Shown here: in pieces, positions 43,789 through 50,951 of the stretch | How positions within the stretch are numbered: position 1 is the first letter of the stretch | Layout of the letters: every line of letters begins with the position of its first letter | Source: Bryobacterales bacterium | GTDB taxonomy: Bacteria; Acidobacteriota; Terriglobia; Bryobacterales; Bryobacteraceae | Reading direction: 5' to 3' | Assembly: GCA_016789785.1 (NCBI GenBank) | Contig: JAEUQE010000032.1 | Coordinates: 1-50,951, forward strand | Length of the DNA: 50,951 nt | Made by a program: the position numbers and the translations under genes | Notes under the pieces: model-generated | Database searches by the model: none | What the model was told of the DNA's origin: nothing | Seen by the model: the letters and a program-made list of their open reading frames with translations, nothing else

Positions 43789-44703
43789 CTAAGCTCTTCC
43801 CCCTGTTCTTCCGTGCGCTTCCATCACGCGCGCCACCACATTCCCATTCTCCCGCAGGCGCTGTTCCGCCTCGGCGCGTCCCACCTTGAGCCGCGCCATC
43901 ACAATCGCGGCGCGCACACTCATCCCGGCCTCTTTCAGTAACTCCGCCGCGCGTGGACGCTCCACCTCACCCGCCTCCATCACGATGCGCTCGGCTCTGT
44001 CCACCAATTTCGCATTCTTGGGCTGCACATTCACCATGAGATTGCCGAACGTGTATCCCAGCCGGATCATCGCCCCGGTAGTCAGCATGTTCAGCACGAG
44101 CTTGGTGGCTGTGCCCGCCTTCATCCGCGTCGATCCCGTGATCACCTCCGGCCCGGTCACCGGGGCAATCGCAATCGCCACGGCCTCCGACAGTGCAGAC
44201 CCCGGAACGCAGCTAATCCCGATCGTGACGCATCCCATCGCCCTCGCCTTGTCAACGGCGCCGAGCACATAGGGAGTTCGCCCGCTTGCGGCAATCCCAC
44301 AAAGAACGTCGCCTTCACGGAAACCGGCCGCTATCAGGTCCCGCGCTCCGGAATCCGGATCGTCCTCGCTGGCCTCGGAAGCCCTCGCAAGCGCGGACTC
44401 CCCGCCCGCCATGATCCCCTGGACCATGTCGGGCGGACAACCGTAGGTCGGCGGGCACTCCGACGCGTCCAGTACCCCCAGCCGGCCGCTGGTACCAGCA
44501 CCAATGTAGTACAGCCGCCCGCCAGACCGAATGGCGTTCGCCACCGCATCCACTGCCTGCGCCACGGCTGGTAACACCTGTGACACAGCCTCGGCCACCA
44601 ACCGGTCCTCATCGTTGATGACTCGCAGCATTTCCAGGGTCGATAGCCGGTCGATCTCCGTGCTTGCGGAGTTCCGCTGCTCCGTTAACAGACGCTCCAA
44701 CAT
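43789..44703 (-). CDS. murQ: N-acetylmuramic acid 6-phosphate etherase
   Basis: This 304-residue SIS-domain enzyme splits the lactyl ether of MurNAc-6-phosphate, giving GlcNAc-6-phosphate, a key step in peptidoglycan recycling. Family signatures are [24 protein letters not shown] (here opening with [13 protein letters not shown]), ECPPTYG, and [20 protein letters not shown]. The ATG at 44703 has GAGGAG eight bases upstream. It leads the murQ-murA(-rhodanese) unit. No AnmK or MurNAc transporter is beside it. Confidence 0.95.
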   Translation of the reverse strand: MLERLLTEQRNSASTEIDRLSTLEMLRVINDEDRLVAEAVSQVLPAVAQAVDAVANAIRSGGRLYYIGAGTSGRLGVLDASECPPTYGCPPDMVQGIMAGGESALARASEASEDDPDSGARDLIAAGFREGDVLCGIAASGRTPYVLGAVDKARAMGCVTIGISCVPGSALSEAVAIAIAPVTGPEVITGSTRMKAGTATKLVLNMLTTGAMIRLGYTFGNLMVNVQPKNAKLVDRAERIVMEAGEVERPRAAELLKEAGMSVRAAIVMARLKVGRAEAEQRLRENGNVVARVMEAHGRTGGRA

Positions 44704-44884
44704 CGTTCTTTCTCCTCAGCCGGTTGGTTTCTCGGCCCCTCGGGTGATTCCTTCCCCATTCTCGCAGTTTTCACTCAGGGCCGTCCCCCACCCTTTGAGG
44801 GGAGGACTAGACCTGCCAGTATGGGACTATGAACCACCCATGACTAAAGCACTGCTTTTGTTTGTGTTGCGATCACAAAAGTAC

Positions 44885-44914
44885 TTGACTTGTGGTACCG
44901 TGCACCCGTAAACT
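44885..44914 (+). promoter_or_regulatory. Candidate sigma-70-type promoter of the PEP-CTERM gene
   Basis: A -35 box TTGACT (44885-44890) and a -10 box TAAACT (44909-44914) are 18 bp apart. The start would fall near 44921, leaving a ~60-base leader before ATG 44982. A small hairpin CTGTC/GACAG (44913-44925) overlaps the predicted start. The rest of the 44704-44884 gap shows no gene. Confidence 0.5.
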
Positions 44915-44981
44915 GTCAAAGACAGAGGCCTGGGAAACCAGTGTCGCTCTGTACGTTCTATCGCGTCTCGGAGGTTCGAAA

Positions 44982-45524
44982 ATGAAGTTATTCCTCGCGA
45001 TGGCAGTGCTCGCAGCGGCTTCGCTGCAGGGTGCTATCATCAGCCAAGTTGACTGTACTAACGTCTCAATCCCAGGCGGTGCGGGCAATACGCCATGTGC
45101 CGGACTTGGTTCCGCTGTCGGGTTCCAGAACTTGACGCTGCAAATAGACTACCGTGTGGACGTCACCATCGGCGGATTCGGCGGTAGCGGCAGCATGACC
45201 ACGAGTTTGGACTCCCCGCTCACGAACTGGGACGTCAATCCAACCGCTACTGTAAACGAAAGCAACCGTGGGGTTAACGGCCTCATCGTGCTTGGGACGC
45301 CGATCGCCATTAGTGCTAGCGACTTCGCGGCCAATTTCCAGAATGCGTTCAATGTGGCTGTCGGTGCTGGTACCTACACCGGTCAGGCAACTGCGGGTAA
45401 CGTGGACATCCGGTTCATCCTGTCCGGCGATCCGATTCCTAACAATGACGTTCCGGAGCCGACCACGTTCGCGTTGTTCGGTCTCGGCATCGTTGGTCTC
45501 GGCCTGTTGAAGCGCCGTAGCTAA
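44982..45524 (+). CDS. PEP-CTERM sorted secreted protein
   Basis: This 180-residue protein has a signal peptide (MKLFLAMAVLAAASLQG) and a C-terminal PEP-CTERM tail: VPEPTTFALFGLGIVGLGLL followed by KRRS. In bacteria with exosortase EpsH/XrtA-type enzymes this tail directs processing and anchoring, often tied to exopolysaccharide. The middle part is beta-rich with no domain I recognise. ATG 44982 has GGAGG seven bases upstream. A GNRA-loop terminator follows 30 bp after its stop. No exosortase gene is in the window. A longer frame from 44892 would run through the promoter. Confidence 0.85.
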   Translation: MKLFLAMAVLAAASLQGAIISQVDCTNVSIPGGAGNTPCAGLGSAVGFQNLTLQIDYRVDVTIGGFGGSGSMTTSLDSPLTNWDVNPTATVNESNRGVNGLIVLGTPIAISASDFAANFQNAFNVAVGAGTYTGQATAGNVDIRFILSGDPIPNNDVPEPTTFALFGLGIVGLGLLKRRS

Positions 45525-45553
45525 GCTTTACTCGGTTTTGTCGAAATCCAAGT

Positions 45554-45589
45554 GGGGACGTCCGGCAACGGGCGTCCCCAAAAATTTTT
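45554..45589 (+). terminator. Intrinsic terminator with GCAA tetraloop
   Basis: GGGGACGTCCG (45554-45564) pairs with CGGGCGTCCCC (45569-45579) around the loop GCAA (a GNRA tetraloop), giving an 11-bp stem, followed by AAAAATTTTT. This is a strong Rho-independent terminator for the PEP-CTERM gene. Confidence 0.93.
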
Positions 45590-45611
45590 AGTGCAGTCAT
45601 TCCTGCCGCAA

Positions 45612-45648
45612 GCCAAAAAGAAAAGGGCGCCCGCTTCAGGTGCCCTTT
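45612..45648 (-). terminator. Intrinsic terminator of the IscA/ErpA-type gene
   Basis: On the minus strand AAAGGGC (plus 45642-45648) and three further pairs close with GCCCTTT (plus 45622-45628) around a seven-base loop, then the tail TTTTCTTTTT runs to 45615. It ends the ErpA-like gene and is placed back to back with the terminator at 45554-45589. Confidence 0.88.
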
Positions 45649-45675
45649 CTCGATATCTCCTGGTGTGGAATCTGG

Positions 45676-45999
45676 TTACGCGCTGAAGGAGCTGCCGCAA
45701 CCGCAGGTCGACTTCACATTCGGATTGTTGAACTTGAACCCCGAGCCCTCCAGCGTCTCCACGTAGTCCACTTCCGCACCTTCCAGGTACAGCAGGCTCG
45801 CCTGATCCACGAAGACCTTCAAACCATCGTAGCTGTAGGTTTTGTCCAGCATCGACGGTGCGTTCTCGAAGGCCATCGAGTAGCTGAAACCAGAGCATCC
45901 GCCGCCCACCACTGCAATCCGCAAGCCACTCGGCTGCGGCTCCTGAGACGTCAGAATCTCCTTTACCTTATCCACGGCACGTTCGGTGAGTTGAATCAT
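45676..45999 (-). CDS. IscA/ErpA/HesB-type iron-sulfur carrier
   Basis: This 107-residue A-type carrier has the three invariant cysteines, Cys35 (VGGGCSGFSY), Cys99 and Cys101 (STCGCGSSF), which bind and pass on an iron-sulfur cluster to client proteins. Conserved QASLLYLEGAEVDYVE is also in place. I choose the ATG at 45999, where the family normally begins (MIQLTERAVDKV); a GTG at 46023 adds eight residues. Which subtype (IscA, SufA, ErpA) is not decided; no isc or suf gene is adjacent. Confidence 0.92.
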   Translation of the reverse strand: MIQLTERAVDKVKEILTSQEPQPSGLRIAVVGGGCSGFSYSMAFENAPSMLDKTYSYDGLKVFVDQASLLYLEGAEVDYVETLEGSGFKFNNPNVKSTCGCGSSFSA

Positions 46000-46194
46000 T
46001 TTCGTTCCGTAACTCCTCTCCACTCTAAACTATATCAAAAAGGCAGGATTCGGAGAAGCCGAATGCCCTTCCTTTGTCAGGATGCGGAACCCCCACCCAA
46101 AGTTGCAAACCGCTCATCTGTGGTATGATGTGCCTGTCTGTGGCCCCGGCGGCACGCATTCTGCCGAAACCCAATCCGCGGTTGCCGCGTCGGT

Positions 46195-46866
46195 ATGGGC
46201 ATGAGTGGGCTGACAAACGTTCTTCCGTTCCCGGCTACGGTCGCGAAACCCCGCGCAAAGGCGAAAGTGGAAAACCGGTATTCAGACGAAGCGCTGCTCG
46301 TGAAGCGTGTTCAAGCGCGCGACGACTTGGCGTTTCGGGAGATTGTCGAGCGGTACCAGTCCAAGGTCTACTCGATCATCTACGGGATCCTGCGCAACCG
46401 CAACGATGCCGAGGACATTGCCCAGCAGGTGTTCGCCAAGGTCTACTTCTCCATCGGTAACTTTGATTCGAGAAGTTCCCTGCTCACCTGGATCTACAAG
46501 ATTACCGTCAACGAGTGCTACGACTATCTGCGCAAGAAGCGCGTTCGGAAGCTCGTTTACGAAAGTGATTTCTCCGAAGAGGACAGCCGCCGAATGGAGA
46601 ACTCCGAAGCGGTCACCTCGCATGAAGCCGCCGTCGATGACTCGCTGGCGCGCCGCGACCTCGCGATCAAACTGCTCGAAAAGGTTTCTGAGGAAGACCG
46701 GCAGCTCATTCTTCTCAAGGAAGTGGAAGGCCACTCGGTGGAAGAACTGGCGCAAATGACCGGCATGAACGAGAATACAATTAAAGTAAAATTATTCAGA
46801 GCGCGGCAGAAGCTCGTCAAGGCTTCCCAGCGCCTGTTCCGCGGCGGCAAACCTGCAACCGTCTGA
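46195..46866 (+). CDS. ECF-family RNA polymerase sigma factor
   Basis: This 223-residue protein is an ECF (group 4) sigma factor. Region 2 is seen as FREIVERYQSKVYSIIYGIL, RNDAEDIAQQVFAKVYFSIG and LLTWIYKITVNECYDYLRKK; region 4 as EEDRQLILLKEVEGHSVEEL and a helix-turn-helix AQMTGMNENTIKVKLFRARQ. A ~30-residue N-terminal extension is basic. ATG 46195 or 46201 are both possible. A putative promoter (TTGCAA 46103, TATGAT 46124) is upstream, with a short 15-bp spacer. The zinc anti-sigma gene follows 174 bp on. Confidence 0.9.
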   Translation: MGMSGLTNVLPFPATVAKPRAKAKVENRYSDEALLVKRVQARDDLAFREIVERYQSKVYSIIYGILRNRNDAEDIAQQVFAKVYFSIGNFDSRSSLLTWIYKITVNECYDYLRKKRVRKLVYESDFSEEDSRRMENSEAVTSHEAAVDDSLARRDLAIKLLEKVSEEDRQLILLKEVEGHSVEELAQMTGMNENTIKVKLFRARQKLVKASQRLFRGGKPATV

Positions 46867-47040
46867 CGGAACGCCCGGTTAAGATGACACAGGCCGGCAG
46901 CGAACCGGTCGGTTGGAATGGCTGAAGTGATACGAGCTAGCCCCTGAACGGAAAGAGGGCAGCCGGATGGTGAGAGTCGTGATCAAGAGCGGACACAAGA
47001 TCCGCAACTTAGGTTGGACAGATTGAAGAGGGAAGACACT

Positions 47041-47496
47041 ATGTGCCCGGTCACTCGGGATGGAATTGAAGGTTATCTGGCAGGTAAGCCTGACCCGCAG
47101 CTCCTCCAGCACCTCCGCCAGTGCGGGGAGTGTAATGAGATCGTTGCGCAGTTCGTGGATGTCCAGCAGACCGTTCGTTCTCTGCGGCTCCAGGAAGAGG
47201 CGGACCCCGCTCCCGGATTCTATGGCCGCGTCATGGACCATATCGAGTCGCAAAAGAGCAGCTCCATCTGGAGCGTGTTTCTTGAGCCTCTGTTCGCCAG
47301 GCGCCTCGTTTATGCCTCCGCGGTTCTCACGCTCCTGCTCGGAATCATGCTTTTCACCAGCCCCAAGGATGAGCCCATCATCGTCTCCAGCGCTCCCGAG
47401 CATATCCTTGCGGATGAACAACCTTCCGTCAGCCTCGTGGATGCGGACCAGGATCGGAACACGATCTTTGTCCAGTTGACCACCTACGAGGAGTAA
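47041..47496 (+). CDS. Zinc-finger transmembrane anti-sigma factor
   Basis: This 151-residue protein carries the ZAS motif near its N-terminus, His24-x3-Cys28-x2-Cys31 (HLRQCGEC), which binds zinc and clamps the partner ECF sigma factor. One membrane segment follows (LVYASAVLTLLLGIMLFTSP), then a short periplasmic C-terminal part of ~50 residues. ATG 47041 has AGAGGGA at good distance; the upstream TTG frame at 47014 is not needed. Its place after the sigma gene supports a cognate pair. Signalling may act by regulated proteolysis or by zinc/redox change. Confidence 0.85.
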   Translation: MCPVTRDGIEGYLAGKPDPQLLQHLRQCGECNEIVAQFVDVQQTVRSLRLQEEADPAPGFYGRVMDHIESQKSSSIWSVFLEPLFARRLVYASAVLTLLLGIMLFTSPKDEPIIVSSAPEHILADEQPSVSLVDADQDRNTIFVQLTTYEE

Positions 47497-47502
47497 CGGA
47501 AA

Positions 47503-47880
47503 ATGACCGACCACCGGATGACGTGGCAGAATCCACGAATCCTGTGCATTCTCCTGCTCGTCTTCCTGTGTGGCGCCACGGCTGGAGCCCTCACCATGCG
47601 GCTGGGCTTCTCATCCGGCTACCGCCGCGGCGCTACCTACTGGCAGGAAGGCGGCAAGGAAATCTCCATTGAGCGTTTCCGCCGTGAACTTGATCTCACC
47701 AGCGACCAGGCGCGCCAGATGGAGACCATCCTCAGCGACTTCATGATGTACTACCAGCAGGTGAAGGATCAGTTGGATAGCGTCCGCGCCGACGGCAAGT
47801 CGAAAATCCTTCAGATCCTCAACGATGAACAGAAGCAGAAGTTCCTGCGCATGTTGAACGAAACCAAGCAGACTCGCTAG
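47503..47880 (+). CDS. Spy/CpxP-like periplasmic stress protein
   Basis: This 125-residue protein has a signal anchor (ILCILLLVFLCGATAGALT) and a helical periplasmic part with the Spy/CpxP-type pattern LDLTSDQARQMETILSDFMM and ILNDEQKQKFLRML (LTxxQ-like repeats). Spy and CpxP are ATP-independent chaperones or sensors of envelope stress; RcnB- and ZraP-like metal sensors share the fold. It begins 6 bp after the anti-sigma gene, so the three likely form an envelope-stress unit in which this protein may act on the anti-sigma factor's periplasmic side. Confidence 0.78.
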   Translation: MTDHRMTWQNPRILCILLLVFLCGATAGALTMRLGFSSGYRRGATYWQEGGKEISIERFRRELDLTSDQARQMETILSDFMMYYQQVKDQLDSVRADGKSKILQILNDEQKQKFLRMLNETKQTR

Positions 47881-47919
47881 CCCTCTAATCCATTTGGGCG
47901 GTTCATCCGAAAAGAATGA

Positions 47920-47948
47920 TTGAGATTGATTCGGTTCGGTGATATTCT
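47920..47948 (+). promoter_or_regulatory. Candidate sigma-70 promoter before the structured RNA
   Basis: TTGAGA (47920-47925) and TATTCT (47943-47948) are separated by exactly 17 bp, the ideal spacing. Initiation near 47955 would start a short transcript through a strongly folding stretch to the terminator at 48086-48119. Confidence 0.6.
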
Positions 47949-47954
47949 AAGGTC

Positions 47955-48119
47955 GCGTGGAGTGATTTAGACTCCTGGCCGCCGGTTGGGGCAGTTCGAT
48001 TGTCCCGGCGGGTGGCGGAGGGGTTAGCTACTTGCAACCACGATAAAAAAAGTGCTAAAGGCGGGTCAGTACTCAGGCATCATACAAGCCCTGATGGCGC
48101 ACCGCCAGCAGGGCTTTTT
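47955..48119 (+). ncRNA. Candidate structured small RNA or mRNA leader
   Basis: Between a good promoter and an intrinsic terminator lies a ~165-base segment with no ribosome-binding site and no plausible gene. Helices visible by eye: GGAGT/ACTCC (47959-47975); CCGCC (47979-47983) with GGCGG (48007-48011), enclosing GGGGCA/TGTCCC (47988-48006); GTGG (48012-48015) with CCAC (48038-48041); and a final hairpin. A-rich single strand (GATAAAAAAAG) separates the halves. I see no match to 6S RNA, SRP RNA, RNase P, tmRNA or a familiar riboswitch core. It may be a free small RNA or the leader of the gene at 48161. TCAGG (48073-48077) could pair with CCTGA (48090-48094) and so compete with the terminator stem. 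Confidence 0.5.
48086..48119 (+). terminator. Intrinsic terminator
   Basis: GCCCTG (48088-48093) pairs with CAGGGC (48109-48114), with an inner GGCG/CGCC stem around loop CAC, preceded by AA and followed by five T. It lies 42 bp before the next ATG at 48161, so it either ends the small RNA or acts as an attenuator for that gene. Confidence 0.85.
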
Positions 48120-48160
48120 CCTTGCTTACTGGCCACGCTGGACGCAGTAGGAGAATGTAC

Positions 48161-48472
48161 ATGAGCGTCTGGCCGACGTCCCCTACGCTTCCCATCCTGC
48201 ATGGATTGGAGGGCGATCTGCTTTCGGTCCGTGTCACCGCCGAGGCCTTCCTTCTCGAAGACCTCCTCGAAACACTCGCCGAAGCGCCGTTTCCCATCAA
48301 CCCCGAGATTCAGCACCACGCCGAACTCGTGAAGGATGGCCAGCCTGCCCCGGCCGCCTACGTCGAGTTCCCTGTCTGGCGCCAACGCGTGCCCGAGATT
48401 CGTGCTCTTCTGGCCGCCCGCGGTTTCGATCAGGTAGTCATCTCCAGCATGCTTGAGGAGATCCTCAAGTAA
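48161..48472 (+). CDS. Conserved-looking hypothetical protein, 103 residues
   Basis: This cytoplasmic 103-residue protein has no signal or membrane segment. It is a mixed alpha/beta sequence with VTAEAFLLEDLLETLAEAPF, YVEFPVWRQRVPEIRALLAA and RGFDQVVISSMLEEIL, suggesting a small ACT- or ferredoxin-like fold, but I recognise no family. ATG 48161 has TAGGAGA upstream with about six bases; an ATG at 48155 is too close. It is preceded by the structured RNA and terminator, and followed 52 bp later by the nuclease gene. Confidence 0.7.
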   Translation: MSVWPTSPTLPILHGLEGDLLSVRVTAEAFLLEDLLETLAEAPFPINPEIQHHAELVKDGQPAPAAYVEFPVWRQRVPEIRALLAARGFDQVVISSMLEEILK

Positions 48473-48524
48473 CCAGTGGCCCGTTCGCCCGCTGAGATTC
48501 CGGGCTCTGCGATACTAACGCACA

Positions 48525-50951
48525 GTGCTCCTGTTCTCTTCCGGCGACGCTTTTGCCGGCCACCCAATCGATCTGTTTGGCCGCTATCCCGGGTGCTGCC
48601 TTCTCACGCCGACGGCCACCATGGCGGAGCACCTGCGCCACCGCATGGCCCGCCAGGGCATGCTGGTCCGGCCCGACGCCGTCGTCACCCTCTCGCGGTT
48701 CATTGAGCCGTGGGTGGCGGACTTGCCTCAAGTCCCCCCCGCGGCCCTCCAGTGGCTCGTCCGCGAGGTCCTCCATCACCACGCGCCCGCGGAGTTCCAG
48801 GGCCTCCGCGACGCCCCCGGTCTGCGCAACCTTCTTGCCTCGCTGATCGAGGAGCTTTCCACCGCAGGCTGCAGCCCAGAACTCGTGGAAGGGATCGCAT
48901 CGCCCGGCGTTCAGGCGGTCTATGATCAAGTGGCCGGCGCCCTGCGCGAACGAGGCTGGTATCTGCGGTCGCAACGCCTGCACATCGCCGCCCACCGGAT
49001 GCGCCACGGTACCCATCGCTTTCACGCGTTCGCACTGCTTGGCTTTTACTCGTTTACGCCGGCCGAAGCCGATGTGATCGATGCGCTTCTCTCACATCCG
49101 CTCGCGATCGGACTCGAGGAGTCGGACGCGGCAAGTGAGACCGTGGACAAACTTCTCGCCATGGGACTGTCCTACCAGCGTATCGAGGAGCCTGTGCCAT
49201 CCCCATCGCGCACGGTGGTCTCCGCGCCCAGTGTTTCCTCGGAGGCGGATGAGATTGCGCGTCGCATCCTGCTCGAAGCCGGGAATGGACGTCCTTACCG
49301 CGAGATCGGCGTGATCCTCCGCCGTGAGCGCCCCTATGCGCCCCTCCTCGCTGCGGCCCTCCGGCGCTACCGCATCCCCGCCCGCTTCTACTTCCAGCAG
49401 CGGCTTCGCCACCATCCCCTGATTGCGCATCTGCTCGCGATTCTCGACGCAGCCGCCGAAGGGTGGGACTACGACGCACTCCGCCGCCTGATCGCAAGCA
49501 ATCACTCCGGCTTTGGCGCAAGCCCTTCCGGCGATCAGCTTTCCTACTGGCTCCTCAGCCACTCCCCCGCCCACGGGCTTCCCCATCTCCTGTCGCGCTT
49601 TGAGCGGATCGCGGATTGGCCCGGTAGCCGCAAAACCGCCGCGGAATGGCAATCCGCATTCGCCTCCCTGCCCGGCAACGCCGTGCTGCCTGCGCTCACC
49701 GATGGCGTCTCGCAGGAGCAGGTTCTCGAATGGCGCCGCATTGCTGGTGCCGTGAATGGCTGGAACCAGGCTCTGGCCGAAACCACCGCATTGATCTCGT
49801 CCCTTCATCCCAGCGAGGCGATTTCATTTGCTGCGTTCCGCGAATGCCTGGCCACGGTCCTTGACGAAACCTCGCTCGAAGCCCCCGACCAGCGCCGCGA
49901 CGTTGTCCACGTGATTGACGCCTACGAGGCCCGCCAGTGGCAGCTTCCGGTCGTCTTCATCTGCGGCCTCACCGAGCGTCACTTCCCGCAATACCACTCC
50001 GAGCATCCGCTGCTGGGCGACACTGCCCGCGAAGAACTGCGCAGGACCGGCCACATTCTCCGGACTTCGCAGGAGCGCCAGCACGAGGAGCGCTTCCTCT
50101 TTCAAGTAGGCTGTCGAACCGCCGGCGAGAAGCTGTTTCTCACCTACCCGGAGGCGAACGAACGCGGCGATGAAAACCTGCGCTCTTTCCTGCTCAACAA
50201 CGGGGACGCGAGCCGTGTGGAACGCGCGATCGCTGTGCGGCCGAGGCCGGCAATGACGAAACCCTTGCGCCGGCCGGTCCGCATCACGAGCAAGGAGATT
50301 CTCTCGCTGCTCCGCAAAGGGCGCAACGCTCTTTCCCCCACCTCCATCGAGACGTTCCTGCAATGCCCCTATCAGTACTTCGCCGGGCATCGTCTGCGCC
50401 TGAATGCGCCGCCGCAGGCGCCGCGGGACCGCCTCGATTTTCTCCTTCAGGGCGACATTCTGCATCGCACGCTTGCCGAGTCCGAAGGCTCGCCGCTGTT
50501 TGTGGAAGAGATCTTCGCTCGCCTGTTTGAGGACTCCTGCCGCGAACATGCGGTTCCGTTCACTTGCCGCACGGAGCGGGTCAGGCTGGAATTGCTGGCG
50601 AATCTGCGCAGGTTCCTCGATAGCCCGCCCCTCAAAGGCGGCCGCACGGTTGGCGTGGAGCGCTCTTTTGATCTGCCGCTGGGGAGTCTGCGGCTTCGGG
50701 GCAAGATCGATCGCGTAGTGGAGCTGCCACAGCGCGGTCTGGTTGTGATCGACTACAAGTACTCGACGCGCATCCGCATTCGCGATCGTGTTCGTTCGCA
50801 TGAACGGGGCGAACTGGTGCAAGGCGGGCTCTATCTGTGGGCCGCGGAGAAGCTCTTTCGACAGCAGCCGGCGGGAATGCTCTATTGTGGCTTGCGTGGT
50901 GAGGTTGCCTGGGATGGCTGGCACATCCCCGTGTTTGGCTGGCAGGACATC
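48525..50951 (+). CDS. AddB-like PD-(D/E)XK nuclease, runs off the window
   Basis: The frame opens after a stop at 48516 and stays open to the window end, so at least 809 residues are encoded and the C-terminus is missing. Start is a GTG at 48525. The C-terminal part has the RecB/AddB nuclease core: GDILHRTLAE, Asp729 in GKIDRVVEL, and Asp743-x-Lys745 in VVIDYKYST (the DxK catalytic set). Cys614 in FLQCPYQYF is where AddB-type nucleases carry the first Cys of a 4Fe-4S cluster. A helicase-like body is visible (VVHVIDAYEARQWQLPVVFI, CGLTERHFPQY), but the N-terminus LLFSSGDAFAGHPIDLFG has no Walker A GKT/GKS. It is likely a double-strand-break or DNA-processing protein. No addA partner is in view. 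Confidence 0.78.
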   Translation, partial: MLLFSSGDAFAGHPIDLFGRYPGCCLLTPTATMAEHLRHRMARQGMLVRPDAVVTLSRFIEPWVADLPQVPPAALQWLVREVLHHHAPAEFQGLRDAPGLRNLLASLIEELSTAGCSPELVEGIASPGVQAVYDQVAGALRERGWYLRSQRLHIAAHRMRHGTHRFHAFALLGFYSFTPAEADVIDALLSHPLAIGLEESDAASETVDKLLAMGLSYQRIEEPVPSPSRTVVSAPSVSSEADEIARRILLEAGNGRPYREIGVILRRERPYAPLLAAALRRYRIPARFYFQQRLRHHPLIAHLLAILDAAAEGWDYDALRRLIASNHSGFGASPSGDQLSYWLLSHSPAHGLPHLLSRFERIADWPGSRKTAAEWQSAFASLPGNAVLPALTDGVSQEQVLEWRRIAGAVNGWNQALAETTALISSLHPSEAISFAAFRECLATVLDETSLEAPDQRRDVVHVIDAYEARQWQLPVVFICGLTERHFPQYHSEHPLLGDTAREELRRTGHILRTSQERQHEERFLFQVGCRTAGEKLFLTYPEANERGDENLRSFLLNNGDASRVERAIAVRPRPAMTKPLRRPVRITSKEILSLLRKGRNALSPTSIETFLQCPYQYFAGHRLRLNAPPQAPRDRLDFLLQGDILHRTLAESEGSPLFVEEIFARLFEDSCREHAVPFTCRTERVRLELLANLRRFLDSPPLKGGRTVGVERSFDLPLGSLRLRGKIDRVVELPQRGLVVIDYKYSTRIRIRDRVRSHERGELVQGGLYLWAAEKLFRQQPAGMLYCGLRGEVAWDGWHIPVFGWQDI

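Noticed and set aside
47988..48006. tRNA-like T-arm (GTTCGAT loop) in the structured RNA
   Set aside because: The closing pair of a T-arm and the other tRNA arms are missing.
47954..48119. 6S, SRP or ZTP-riboswitch identity for the structured RNA
   Set aside because: No closing 5'-3' stem as in 6S, no GGAAGGAAGCA-type SRP tip, and only the fragment CCGCC...GGGGCA recalls a ZTP core.
48525..50951. Long open frames on the minus strand opposite the nuclease gene (for example 49092-49808 and 49824-50924)
   Set aside because: They mirror the codon bias of the plus-strand nuclease gene, have no domain motifs, and lie wholly within it.

Overview
The window looks like chromosomal DNA of an Acidobacteriota bacterium, most likely of the Bryobacterales/Solibacter branch. 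The best taxonomic clue is the long secreted protein at 34913-38059. Its last ~230 residues match the C-terminal domain that is expanded in Solibacter-like genomes (the family I know as TIGR03437). The other traits fit this group: moderately high GC with strong G/C at codon third positions, a PEP-CTERM protein, a Tad pilus locus, decaheme cytochromes, and frequent ATGA-type gene overlaps. No rRNA, tRNA, CRISPR array, transposase, integrase or prophage gene was found, so this reads as resident chromosome rather than a mobile island.

Layout. 1-4.8 kb: HAD hydrolase and LON-domain protein (minus), divergent from a tightly overlapping SDR / shikimate kinase / glycerate 2-kinase / TPR run, then a convergent hotdog thioesterase. 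4.9-7.1 kb: a ROK regulator and a bacterial myo-inositol oxygenase with its di-iron ligands intact. 7.1-10.7 kb: a sigma-28-type factor with no flagellar genes nearby, a 420-bp regulatory gap rich in palindromes, an overlooked 56-residue membrane protein, a TadZ-like ATPase and a divergent LuxR-type regulator. 10.7-16.5 kb: two secreted TldD/TldE-like proteins, one with and one without the HExxxH zinc site, followed by a one-piece LptF-LptG permease. 16.5-19.6 kb (minus): radical SAM protein, secreted LolA-like protein, acyl-CoA dehydrogenase. 19.7-26.7 kb: two polytopic GT-C-like membrane proteins, an AtzG-like small subunit overlapping an amidase, a Tat-exported Gfo/Idh/MocA oxidoreductase, and a second LuxR-type regulator.

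26.8-34.7 kb is a compact tad (type IVc pilus) locus: prepilin peptidase TadV, CpaB, secretin CpaC, TadZ/CpaE, ATPase CpaF/TadA, TadB, TadC, and a 30-residue membrane peptide. No recognisable Flp pilin or TadE/F is present. Then come the 1048-residue beta-propeller protein and a small outer-membrane barrel.

38.8-42.1 kb is, to my reading, the most exciting module: a decaheme c-type cytochrome, a 665-residue MtrB/PioB-like outer-membrane barrel and a small membrane protein. This is the minimal gene set of a porin-cytochrome conduit that would move electrons across the outer membrane. 42.1-44.7 kb (minus) carries murQ-murA and a rhodanese. 45-46 kb holds a PEP-CTERM protein and an IscA/ErpA-type iron-sulfur carrier, separated by back-to-back intrinsic terminators. 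46.2-47.9 kb is an ECF sigma / zinc anti-sigma / Spy-CpxP-like envelope stress trio. 47.9-48.1 kb contains a promoter, strongly folding RNA and an intrinsic terminator: a candidate undescribed small RNA or leader. The window ends inside an AddB-like PD-(D/E)XK nuclease whose helicase P-loop appears to be missing.

Much of the window concerns the cell envelope: lipopolysaccharide transport (LptFG), peptidoglycan (MurA/MurQ), secreted proteins, Tad pilus, outer-membrane barrels, electron transfer and envelope stress. All assignments come from reading motifs, gene order, ribosome-binding sites and folds by eye; no database search was run.
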